Shown: piece by piece, positions 34,105 through 48,894 of the stretch | Position numbering within the stretch: the stretch's first letter is position 1 | How the letters are laid out: every line of letters starts with the position of its first letter | Assembly: GCF_024323335.1 (NCBI RefSeq) | Contig: NC_066579.1 | Location: 4,169,001 to 4,233,000 of the forward strand | Length of the DNA stretch: 64,000 nt | Reading direction: 5' to 3' | Source of the DNA: Lathyrus oleraceus | Lineage: Eukaryota; Streptophyta; Magnoliopsida; Fabales; Fabaceae | Position numbers and translations under genes: made by a program | The notes under the pieces: generated by a model | Database searches by the model: none | The model's input: only the letters and a program-made list of their open reading frames with translations | Told to the model about the DNA's origin: nothing

Positions 34105-34764
34105 GTGGCACTCCGGCCAGTTTCCGATTCCCAGATCGAAGAAGTTCTCAACAATCAGGACGAAGAACTTGTGGCACTTCGGCCAGTTTCCGATTTCCAG
34201 ATCGAAGAAGTTCTCAACAATCAGGACGAAGAACTTGTGGCGCTCTGGCCAGTTTCCGATTCCCAGATCGAAGAAGTTCTCAACAATCAGGACGAAGAAC
34301 TTGTGGCACTCCGGCCAGTTTCCGATTTCCAGATCGAAGAAGTTCTCAACAATCAGGATGAAGAACTTGTGGCACTCCGGCCAGTTTCCGATTCCCAGAT
34401 CGAAGAAGTTCTCAACAATCAGGATGAAGAACTTGTGGCACTCCGGCCAGTTTCCGATTCCCAGATCGAAGAAGTTCTCAACAATCAGGATGAAGAACTT
34501 GTGGCACTCCGGCCAGTTTCTGATTCCCAGATCGAAGAAGTTCTCAACAAGCAGGACGAACAACTTGTGGCACTCCGGCCAGTTTCCGATTCCCAGATCG
34601 AAGAAGTTCTCAACAATCCGGACGAAGAACTTGTGGCACTCCGGCCAGTTTCCGATTCTCAGATCGAAGAAGTTCTCAACAATCAGGACGAAGAACTTGT
34701 GGCACTCCGGCCAGTTTCCGATTCCCAGATCGAAGAAGCTCACGACGATTAGCTCGATGCAGCT
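34105..34764 (+). repeat. 66-bp minisatellite, 10 units
   Basis: Units start GTGGCACTCCGGCCAG at 34105, 34171, 34237, 34303, 34369, 34435, 34501, 34567, 34633 and 34699; the last is degenerate. Each is a 37-bp block like that of element 1 plus a 29-bp block (AAGTTCTCAACAATCAGGAC...). Units differ by only a few bases, so the array was recently homogenised. Because 66 is divisible by 3, several frames on both strands stay open. Confidence 0.95.
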
Positions 34765-35103
34765 TGCGGTAATCCGGCCAATTTCCCGGTATCCAGACCG
34801 AAGAGGTGTTCAGACCAAGGTGGCGTTCAGGCTAATTCCCCCCGGTGTTCAGGCCATAGTTATCTCTGCGTTACCATTTATTTTGGTATCCAGGTCGACA
34901 TTTCTGTTTCGGCATTCCGGCCGATTTTCTCCGTACCAGACGGATTCTTCTTTCAAGATCGCTTCTTTGCCGATTCTGACAGGCGTTGTTAATAATTTCC
35001 CATCAGAGTGCAAATTGTTCGTCTGTTCTTGGTATTCAATCACTCTTCATCCTGATCATCTGAAGGCCGAGGCTGTTCATATCGACAGGTTCACAGTGGA
35101 TTG

Positions 35104-35115
35104 AATAGGGGCAGC
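35104..35115 (+). other. Polypurine tract of element 2
   Basis: AATAGGGGCAGC directly precedes the 3' LTR and matches the tract of element 1 at 5608-5618. Confidence 0.85.
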
Positions 35116-38100
35116 TGTAACACCTCAAAATTTGCCCTCCTCTCTTGGGACTAGCTTAACATATTGCATTGCATTTCTTAGGTCATTAGTCATTAGCATG
35201 TTGCATATCATGTGGCTACTTTGTGCAAATCATCCTCCTAGGTCTTGATCAGAAGATAAGAGGTTAAGATGCAAGCTGAGGGTTTCATTGATTGAATTGA
35301 TCACTAGCAATATGAGGGTTTGTGATTCAAATTAGGGTTTCATGATTTCTCAAGGAGGTTGAGCTTTGTCTTGGTTGAAATGGTACATCATCATCATCAT
35401 GGTATTGTCATCACCAAGAGGTTCATTGTTCATGATCAGATACCTTGAGATTAGGGTTTTGACCACTGGTCAACCCTAATCAGTTGAATCATCTGCATTG
35501 TGCCAATCAGGGCTTGGCAAGGAGATGGGGTTTTCAATGGATATGGGGGTCATCATATGATTATCTTGAGCTTATGGAAGCTAGGGTTTCATCATTGAGC
35601 CATTTCATCAGGAGTTTGAAGCTCAACTTGATCAGTGCATAGCCAAATTCATCTATCAATCAAAAAAGTCAACTGTGGTCAACTGTGCCTGAAATGATGG
35701 ATTTGGAGGTGGGAGAGAGTTAGAGACACTTCATTCATGTCTAAACAAGTTTCATTTGGCATTTCAAACATCAAGAATGAAGAAAATAAAGTCAGATGGA
35801 AACTTTCCAAAAATAGAAAGTGACTTGTAATGGAAAATTGCCAGAAATGGAAAGTTTTTCACCTCAAAATTACGTGTCCAAAAATGCTTCAAATGAAAAT
35901 TTGTTCAACATGAAAGTTGTAGATCTTGCTCTCACCTTTCCAAAAAGTCCAAGAACACTCATTTCTCATGTGTGGTTGGCAAATTATGATCAAATCATTT
36001 TCAGAAAATATTGAAATTCAAAGTGGCATAACTTTTGAATGGAAAGGCCAAATTGGGTGATCTTTGTTTGAGCAAACCACATTTGATGTGTACTTTCATG
36101 ATGCATCATCACATTTCATCAAAAATCATCATAGCAAAAGTCCATTTTTCAAGTGTTCATTTTCAAAATTGGTGGGAAAAAAGGTCAATTTCCAAAATAC
36201 AAGGCATTTGCACACAAAACCTTTTCCAACACATCATGAACATCAAATAGGACTTGCTTGAACTGGTTTTGTACTGTTGCATTGGCTGAATTAGAAAAGG
36301 GCATTTTGGCCAATTATGCATAAACCTCATTTTGCTAATTCACTTCCAATTTGCCTAATTGTGATTAACACTTGGATTAAGACATGGTATAAGATCATAA
36401 TCATAACAAAAAATGATAATGACATTTTCATTTCTCAGATCTAACAAAATTTTCATCCAAAAACCTCTCAATTTTCTTCAAACTTTTTCACACTTTTTCA
36501 CCATTTTCCATTGAATTGCTTCATTCTTTTTGCTGTTTCGTGTGTGATCTCTCTTCTGCAGGACCTTGTGAAGAACTGTTGATCAAAACTTTGGCCAAAG
36601 CATTGAGGAATTGGAACTGTTGCATCCAAGAACATTCATGGCAGTTTGAAGATTCTACAATCTGGAGTTGTTTTGAACTGAAAGAACTCTTCCATTCATC
36701 TTCTGCATCATCAAGCATTATCTGTTTTCAGCTTTTGGACTTTGAAACGCGCGAAATCACCAACTGCATCATCATAAGGTTAGATTTCGATTTCAACAAT
36801 TGCTAAAATCATGATATGGCTTGTGTAGATCTAAGTTCATAGAGTAGCATGCAGCTTGTATAATTGATTTTCATTGAGAATCGAGTGAGAAATCTGGAAT
36901 TTAAGATTGGATGTGAAAACTTCTTTTGATCGATTTGCTTAGCATGATAGGAATTAGGCTAAATCATGGTGATATTGTTGATGTACATGTTCAGACGAGT
37001 TCAGTGATATGCGATTTGTCCATTTTCGTGCTTGTTTGTTCTTGATGAATTTTCTGGAAATGATGAATGTATGAATGTTCAAGAACAGCTCCAGGACGCG
37101 TTTTGATCTGTGTTTTTCCATTTCATTTTCAAATTCTTGTTTCCCGCGTGCCTGAGCCAATCACGTTTTGCCATGGAATAAATTGAAACGCTGCGTTTTG
37201 TCTTCGCTGCTTCATAATTACAATTCTGCCATTCCAGCATATTAAATCATTTTATTTCATTTTTTCATTTTTTATTTCACTTTGATCATTCATCTTTAAA
37301 AATCCATAACTTCTTCAAAAATAATCCAAATTTGATGAGACTTTTTTCACCATTCTCCTTGTGATGTGTACTTTTTATGGTGATTATTAATATTTTTTTG
37401 CACGTGTGGAAAAATTAAATGCCTAGGGATTGTTTGAATGTGTCATTTGTGTACCATGCTCACCATTTTGATCATAAAATCTTGATGCTTCATTAGAAAT
37501 TCATGAAATTTTTTGCGCATGTTCTAGACATCTTAAGGCGAATTTTGATATGTGGTTTGCAATTTTTTAGTTCCTGGTTGATGAGATATGATTTTTTGAA
37601 TAGAGGTGTGACAATTTGTGTCACACCATTCATTGTGCAACTTCATGATTTTATTTGCCTTGCTTGTGGACCTTGGATTGAGCTGGATTTTTGCATGATT
37701 GATCATATGGATGTTGAGAATACATGTGAATGTTTCTGGAATTTTTGATGGCATTTCCTATTTGATTGAAAATTTTCCCCCTGTTTGGTCATTTGTTGAT
37801 TTTTTGTGATACATGTTTGTATTTGCTTTGTGAAATTCTGGTTATTAATTGGATGGATGTGAAATTTGGCATGTGTATTGTAGACATTTTGAAGTACATC
37901 ATGGTTTTAGTCCCATTCATTTATCATGTGTTGTATCTGTTTTATGGTTGGTTGAAGTTGATGCTTGTTTTGATGCCATGTATGAGCTTGCTTGAATTTG
38001 TGCTGACTTTCTGAATTTCATTGACCTACTTCCCTTGATCCAAATGAGCTGAAATTTGGTATGACTGACATGTTATGGATGCTATTTGATCATGATTTTT

Positions 38101-39958
38101 TTGAGGATTTATTGAAATGTTTTGATATTGATTTGATTGTGATCATTCTGTTTGGTCCTTTGAGGTTCCAATTTGCATGTTTGATGCCTTTTCCTTCATG
38201 AAATGATAATGATGAATGATATGAATGTGGAATCACTTGGGTTGGTTTCTTGATTGTTTGATTGTGATTTTGGATAATTTTCACTTGCTGTTTTAATTTT
38301 TTCACCTCCTTTGGACCCTAGGCTTGTCCTAGTGGTCTTGTTTCTCACGTTTGAATGTGATTTTCAGGTTGAAGAAGCAAATGTTTTAAGGAGATTAATG
38401 CAAGTTGATTGAGTTTGGTTGATTGTTATGAACTAACTTGTTCTATTTTGTAGGATGCTTAGCTCACTTGCTTTGGACTTGTGCTTTGCACATGTGATTG
38501 ATTGTGTTGACTGTTGGCTCTTATGCTGTCTGTTTTGACTTTGTGACTTGAATACTGATTATATTTGATTGATTTCAGGTACCATAGTCGCTTTAGTTCT
38601 CTGAGAACTTGCTGTGCTGCTGCTTGGTTGTATAAACCAATTGAGGTAGAATTTCTTTTCTCCATGTAGTCTGGAAGACCTGGCCTGTTACTTGGCCAGG
38701 CAACTGTCTGAAGTCCTCCTTAAGAGGCAATGCCTGTGATTGTTTATATTTGTCCCCAAGCAGGAAAAGACCTTGATTAAGGCAATTGGCAGACACAAGG
38801 GATGTGCAATCCATCCCCTGCTATTCTTGTTGAGTCGTCCCTCTGCTCACACCACTGTGTTGATGCATTGGGATATTAACCCAAGATCTTGTACAGTTGT
38901 ACAGTTGAGTCAGAGTCATGAGTGTAGAAGGGTTCCCACTTTCTGAACCCACACTCCTTTGTCTGAAGCTCTCCCTGGCCAGGGATAAGAGCTGTGAGGC
39001 ACACCCCTCACTCACCTTTCATCTGGCTTCACCCTGACTCTCAATGTCAGGGTTAAGAGCCAACATCACCCTGACACAGTTGTGTTGCTTTTGTAACTTA
39101 ACCCTTGATTGAGCCCACATCTGTCTGTATATAGTGTGTGCTAACTGTGAATGTTTGATTTGCTTTGTTTATGCCTGCATGCTTTGCTTTTTCCTGGTTA
39201 GGATTAGCTTGCTGTTGTGCAAGTAGATAGAAACCATAACATAGGGCAATGATGCATGATAACATCTAGGCTCGAGTCCAGCTCCCTAGTAGTGTGTCTC
39301 CCTTTGTACCTGGTTAGAATTTCTTTCCCGTTCAGGGGAACTACGTCGCCCTGATCCTCATACCAGATGAGGTACGTAGGCAGGAGACCGTGCGAGGTCT
39401 CTCCGGGCACTTTTTTTCTTTTTGTGTGTGTTTGCTTGTTAACCCTCTTGTGTGTCAGGATATGGATGTAAGCCCAGCGATTGGCTGTCCGTATCCTGAG
39501 TGTGTTTGTTTGGTTCGGAAGCCGATGTAAGTCCAACGATTGGCGTTCGGGTTACAAGTTTGCCTGTGTTTGTGTGTGTCTTATTTGGCGTGCGTGAGCC
39601 GAACTACGGCAGCTCTGATTCTCGTTCCAGACGAGATACGTAGGCATAGGATGCGATATCCTAGCGAGCCCTCTCCTCCTTTCCCCCATCTGTGTTCCTT
39701 GTATGTGTGATGTTTGTTTTAGCAACCTTTTCTATCTTTTAGAGCGTGGATCCCGTCGAGTACGACGGATGCGTAAGGGTGCTAATACCTTCCCTTCGCA
39801 TAACCGACTCCCGATCCCATTATCTTTGGTCGCGAGACCATGCTTTTTCCAGGTTTACTCTGAGCGTTTCCTTTCCCTCTTTTGGGATAAATAACGCACG
39901 GTGGCGGCTCTGTGTTGTTTTTGTTTCAGCCCGCCGGTTGTTTTTTGCGGATGCGACA
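35116..39958 (+). repeat. 3' LTR of Ogre-like element 2 (4,843 bp)
   Basis: Near-identical to 18927-23771, with about 40 single-base differences and two or three 1-base indels by hand count. It ends GATGCGACA at 39958 and is followed by the CATCC duplication. The TATA box equivalent is at 39128-39134, and U5 motifs are near 39341-39379 and 39604-39643. Confidence 0.96.
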
Positions 39959-39963
39959 CATCC
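39959..39963 (+). other. Target-site duplication, right copy (CATCC)
   Basis: Exact repeat of 18922-18926, immediately after the 3' LTR. Confidence 0.95.
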
Positions 39964-43860
<3,897 letters not shown>

Positions 43861-43994
43861 TGTTGTTGAGAGTTTGAAGAAAATCTGGGTTTTGTTTTGA
43901 GTTTGTTTTGAGTTTGTTTTTGGAAGAAGATGAAAAGATTAAGTGGTTGAGGTTTTCAGAAAGCGTAAAAAAGAGAAATGAGTAAGAAGTGTGC

Positions 43995-44004
43995 CTTTTA
44001 TAAG
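43995..44004 (-). promoter_or_regulatory. Candidate TATA box for the antisense PMD ORF
   Basis: The minus strand reads CTTATAAAAG 135-145 bp upstream of the ATG at 43860. A G-box (CACGTG, 44059-44064, within ACACGTGT) lies about 55 bp further upstream. Together they look like a self-contained plant promoter facing away from the LTR. Motif-based only. The rest of 43861-44336 shows no ORF. Confidence 0.5.
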
Positions 44005-44336
44005 TTTTTGGAAGAGAAATGGTTCAAATCATCATTAATGGTTGACAAGTGAGTGTGACACGTGTCTCTCCAAGATTACATAGTGGAACGGTGGTAATTA
44101 ATGCCTAATCCCATGATCTCCTAGAGTCTAGGAAACATGATGATTAAAAAGATTTGGGTATGGGATGAAAATATATGTTAGGAAAAGGGTAATGATGGTG
44201 CTGATGTCATAAGCCAGCTGGAAGAAACTGAAAGGTTTTGTAACATTGGGGCATTGGTAACATGCAACAATTGTTCAAGGCGTCGAACCATATTCTCAAA
44301 AAATGCCTTTTTCTTCGAAATGTTGAAAATGATATA

Positions 44337-44350
44337 TTTTGGGGGCAATT
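44337..44350 (+). other. Polypurine tract of the host Tat element
   Basis: TTTTGGGGGCAATT directly precedes TGTTAGCTCC, the apparent LTR start. It is in the right place, downstream of integrase and the antisense ORF. Confidence 0.65.
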
Positions 44351-45130
44351 TGTTAGCTCCTAATTTCGAAGCCCATGTAAATTAAAAGAATAAAGTTTCC
44401 TATGAAGATGTTTCGACAAAATTATGCGTTTGAAGTTCTAGTCGAAGATGCCTTGGTACAAGGGTAAAGATGCTGCGTGGACTTAGAAATATTTTTAGTA
44501 GTTTAAAGTGTTTTTCGACAGGGACGTCACTAATTGTGGTTTGACGAGGGGTTCAAATTCAAATAAAAGAGGGACCTTTTGTTCTTATCTAAACTGTTGA
44601 AAATACACGTGGAGCATAGTGGATAGTTACATGCATGCAAAGCACCACTTGTCTCAACTTGGTGGAAAGGCCGTTAGAATCGGTTACTTCGATTAGTATA
44701 AATAAGAGGTCTTAGTGTTAGGATTGTGTGTGATGTTAAGTGTGTACAAAATCTGTCAATTTTACCAAAGCATCCGTGTGCAGAGAAAGAGTAAATTGAG
44801 AAATGTACGTTTGATGCTACACCATTATTTCTTACTTGAAGTAATTTAATCAATTATTTATTTCCAAAATTGTACTTTTACCCAGAAGTTTATCTTTACT
44901 GCCATTTACTTTTGATTTATAACATTCTTTTTTCCCTCTTTCATTTTATATTTTCATTAAATCCTTTAACGAATTACTACTAGTATGAACACCGTCGAAG
45001 TGTTTATGTTCATTAGAATTCACCTTCAAAAACAGTTAACGCATGTCCTAGGATCAATATGATCGATCTTGTAAGTAACCAAATATAGTAATTTGGAAGA
45101 TCAGCGATTGTTTACCAATTTTCACGATAA
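44351..45130 (+). repeat. 3' LTR of the host Tat element (approximate end)
   Basis: Starts TGTTAGCTCCTAATTTCG; a TATA box (TATAAATA) lies at 44697-44704. The right end is placed at about 45130 (...AAACACA), where the minus-strand gag homology begins. The partner LTR is outside the window, so the end and the target duplication cannot be confirmed. Confidence 0.6.
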
Positions 45131-47127
45131 ACACAACTGTAGGAATCTGTTCAGCTTTCTCGACATCCATGTCGAAGCCATCAGTAGCTTCTAGTTTGAA
45201 GTGGATCATCATCCACTTGCATTAACGCTTTTGGCTTCTCGCCAAACTGTAATCTTCCTTCTTTCAATGCCTTATGCACCAAATCCTTGAAAAGCACACA
45301 TTGAGAAGTTTTATGACCTAGAAAATTGTGGTACTTACAAAAACCTCTCTTTTTCCTTTTCTCTAACGAAGGAGTTTTGAGGCCCGAAGGAACTATAATC
45401 TTCCCATCAGTAACTAATAAATTAAATATTTCGTCACACTTAGTTATATCAAAAGTATATGTTTTCGTGACGAATTTATTATCCTTGCTGGGTTCGATAG
45501 AATTTTTCCCATTCGACGCCTTCAGTAACTTACACACATACAAAGGCCCTGGATTAAGTTCTGCCACATTGACCTTACTCGCTTCGAAATACTCGCCGCC
45601 TAAGTCTAAGAGATACTCATATGTATCTATATATGCGATTTTTTCTTTCTTATGGTACTTATTTGTTCTAGAATTTTCATCTTTCAAGCGTTCGAACTGA
45701 TGAACCCTATCTACCAATTGTGTCGTGTCCCTAAGGTATTGTGTGTCTAGTTTTTTCCTAATGGAATAATCTAGGCCTCCTGCATCTATTTTGACTAACT
45801 TGTATTCAAGGACTTGTGTAAAGCACCTTTCTTTAAGAAGTCTGAACCTATTCAAATAATCGTTAATTGACTCAGGGACTTTCCGTCTAACACTAGCCAA
45901 CTCCTTAAGGCTTATTTTTTACTGACCCAAGTAAAATTGTTCATGAAACAATCTCTTTTACTAACTCTAAGTTTGTACGGAGTGTGGAAAGCCAAGTGAA
46001 TTTTTTTTAGTTAGAGAATTGGAAAAATACTTCATTTTCAAATTCTCATTGGTTGCTATGTCTCCAACCTCATTTTGATACCTAACGTCACGTTCGATTG
46101 TCGACTCTCTAGTGTCACCAGCGAATTTGGTGAACTTGGAAACTTTCCAGCCCCTAAGGAGTTCTGTTTGTCGAACGTATTCTGACAAAGGGGATGTGAA
46201 ATTGGGTCTATGGAGACCCATATTAAGGCCATTATGTGCCAGAATTTGTTCGAACATATTAGCTATATTGTTATGCCCCCAAAAGTTATTTTATTGGACA
46301 TGTCGAAGCACTTGGTCACCATCCTGATTTCTCTGTACCATTACAAACTTAGGATTATGCTGACCTATGTATTCTTCGTCTTCCCTATTTGGGGCAGGCA
46401 CTGGTGGTCGAAACCCTGGATTTTGGCCTAAGTTTACATGGGCGACTCCATTTTCGGGCGTTTCGACCTGCCTAACATTTGATATATGATGGGTTGGTCG
46501 AGCCTGAACTTGAGGTGTGCCAAAAAAGTCGATTATTCGACCCATTTGATTGACCAATAACTCATATGTTTGGTTAGTATTTGTAATCAAAAGATTGAAT
46601 ACTGTACCCGTTTGTTAGGTTAATGTATTAACCATTTCAAGATTACTTTCATCCATCTATTGCCTCATAGTCATCACAGACGTTGTATTTAGTGATGGCG
46701 TAACGTGAGGGATATAACCAACCCCTATTGGCCAAACCATATTGTTTATGGTCGAGACGTAGGAATTCAGAAGATTATATGATGGTCTAATGGCCATTGC
46801 ATTATCACTATAAACCGACACGTTAGTGTGACGGCCAACGATCATCGATGTCTGCATGCCATAAGGATAATCCCTATTATTCATTGACATTGAAAAACCA
46901 AACAAAGGTCTTACAATTGCAGGATAAAAAAGGGAACTTCCTAGTTATGGAGGAGGTATGATCCATTGCGATGGTATCGGTGCAACATGAGTTATTGATA
47001 CCACATGATCAGTTGTTCTAATTGACATTGATATAACCGCTTCTTCAACCATCAATACGACTGGTTGTTCTACTACATTTTGAGAATTGTTATGTGAATT
47101 AGAATTATCCATTGAAGGACGTGTCAT
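45131..47127 (-). pseudogene. Ty3/gypsy gag of the oldest nest layer
   Basis: Minus-strand gag starting near ATG 47127 (MTRPSMDNSNSHNN). It has an N-terminal Pro/Gln-rich part, the gag capsid domain (RGWKVSKFTKFAGDTRESTIERDV near 46150 through ESINDYLNRFRLLKERCF near 45860), and a zinc-binding-like CKYHNFLGHKTSQC near 45320. Stops at about 46945, 46657, 46291 and 45967, plus a gap between the 45967 and 45900 segments, make it non-functional. It breaks off at about 45130 where the host Tat LTR begins, so the Tat element seems to have inserted into it. Pol is not visible here. Confidence 0.8.
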
Positions 47128-47763
47128 TTTTGGTAAATATTTTTCACTTCTTAAACACATGCAAAAATTCAAAACATTTCATGTACACATAACAATTTTA
47201 TAGAAAGAGAATCTATAGGAGATACCAATTTTAGCACGAGTCCCACTGGACTTAGTTAGATAATTGCTTTTTATAAAAAGGAAACTATCTTTTGGTCTTA
47301 GTTAGATAATTGATTTTAGTTAGATAATTGATTTTTATCAAATTGAAGCTTGAAATTTACATAGTATATCTATGATTTTATAATCAATTTTCAAAGTTAA
47401 ATGAAATAATAACATTTCTATAGTGTTGATGAAAATTAGAAAATCTATTACTTATCAAATAATATAATTACTTATTAGGTGAGGTTTGATTTTGTTGGTG
47501 ACAATTTCAACTGTATGAAAGAATTTTTCTTTTTTTTTAATATTTGAGATCTTAGACAATGATATTAAATAATTTTAAAATATGAAAATTATAATTTATG
47601 TAACCTTTTATTTTATGTGTGATGAGTTTTTTATATTATAATTATGTATTTTTCTTTAGTCAAAAAATATATACTACTTTTTAGCCTCCACAAACAAATT
47701 TTTGGATATGCCATTGTGGTGGATAAGGGACCAAAGTTTTAAAATAAATAAATAAATAAATAA

Positions 47764-47853
<90 letters not shown>

Positions 47854-48894
47854 ATATTTGAAGAATAAATTAAAAAAAGAAAGAAAGAAAAGGATTAAAG
47901 TTATATTTAAATTTATTTTATTTAACCCTTCAAAATAAAAACAGAAATTTATAACTTAACAATTTTAAAAGAAATACTGGAATAAATATTAGTGAAATTA
48001 ATTTAATATAAATCAAAGCTATGTCTCTAATGAAATAATTAAGATATTAAAAGAAAGTGGACCTACCTAAACTATCAAAGAGCTTGATACCCATATTTGT
48101 GACCACTCAACTGACATTTTGATGCACATGTTGCTGTTCCACATCTTATGTGGGGATTAATTTAAAATTTTAGATTAGATACCTTAATTAAACACATTAC
48201 TTTAAATAATGGAGGACAAATGAACCTATTGTCATGATATGCCAAATACACCATATCGAATTGATAAATAAGCATATACTTTATCCTATTGAATTAAAGT
48301 TTGACAACCAAATGGTAATATCTATGAAATGGCTGGTCCAAAGCCACTGTATCTTTTTTACCATTACTTTATTGCAAAAAGGTGACTCTTCATGTACCGG
48401 AATATATTTAGCATTGTTCGGCCATGAAAGTTTTTTATACTTTTAAATGTGGGGTTTGGACAAAGTTGTTTTCTTTGTTATATTCTATGTGCTCGGGCTT
48501 CTGTCCATTGCAATATAAAATATAGCAATCAATCTGGCATCTCCACTCTTATAACCTACACTTTCACACACAATAATAGAAATGTTCTTCATGTTTTAAA
48601 CTATGCGAAACATATGGAATCATGGCATTTCTATATATTCTAGATTGGACCAAAACTCAATCCACGTAAGACTATATTACTTATGTCTAATTAAGTGGAG
48701 CAATGAATATCCATATTTTTAGAGATACTCTCTATTAGGGTCTATCAGATCCTATTAAACTGAGACCCTATGAACCGTTAGATGAGACTGTTAAGATTGA
48801 TTAAGAATATATATGTTGATATTCTTTACAATGGAGTATGATTGTCTGTGAAGACAATAAAAATTTATGTATTATTTTTAATTAATGTGGAGAT
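47128..48894. other. AT-rich sequence: gag leader, microsatellite, no gene
   Basis: Next to the gag start the minus strand carries CCAGTGGGACTCGTGCTAAA (47234-47253), like a leader or PBS-region motif of such elements. Three copies of TAGTTAGATAATTG lie at about 47255-47335. A (TA)n tract fills 47765-47851. The rest is AT-rich, with no ORF above 70 codons that resembles a protein. From about 48800 the sequence matches the tail of the non-coding LTR element at 50210-50297. Confidence 0.6.
47765..47851. repeat. (TA)n microsatellite, about 87 bp
   Basis: An uninterrupted TA run flanked by AT-rich DNA. Confidence 0.97.

Larger units (their letters stand above)
32092..35103 (+). other. 3' UTR of Ogre-like element 2
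   Basis: 3.0 kb between the pol stop (TAA at 32089-32091) and the polypurine tract. In order: the four-hairpin block, an AT-rich part resembling 3540-4000 of element 1, the PBS-complementary motif array (33170-33575), the 66-bp minisatellite (34105-34764), and single-copy remnants of the 37-bp type (34780-34950). Long ORFs across the arrays on both strands are by-products of a repeat length divisible by three. Confidence 0.85.
18927..39958 (+). mobile_element. Complete Ogre-like element 2 (21,032 bp)
   Basis: A full-length Tat-lineage Ty3/gypsy retrotransposon. It has two 4.84-kb LTRs, a tRNA-Arg-type PBS, gag, protease, a 272-bp putative intron, and RT/RNase H/aRNase H/integrase. A 3-kb 3' UTR with minisatellites, a polypurine tract and an exact 5-bp target duplication complete it. 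Size, LTR length and the intron between protease and RT match the Ogre group of legumes. I see no ORF1 upstream of gag, which autonomous Ogres usually carry. About 40 LTR differences (0.8%) counted by hand imply a recent insertion. Gag and protease are broken, so mobility in trans is likely. Confidence 0.95.

Noticed and set aside
34105..34764. 66-bp direct repeats considered as a CRISPR array
   Set aside because: Units are contiguous, without unique spacers, in a plant retrotransposon 3' UTR.
33856..35104. Long ORFs on both strands (255, 343 and 295 codons) across the 66-bp array
   Set aside because: The repeat length is divisible by three, so frames stay open by repetition. Translated repeats show no domain, and both strands are equally open.
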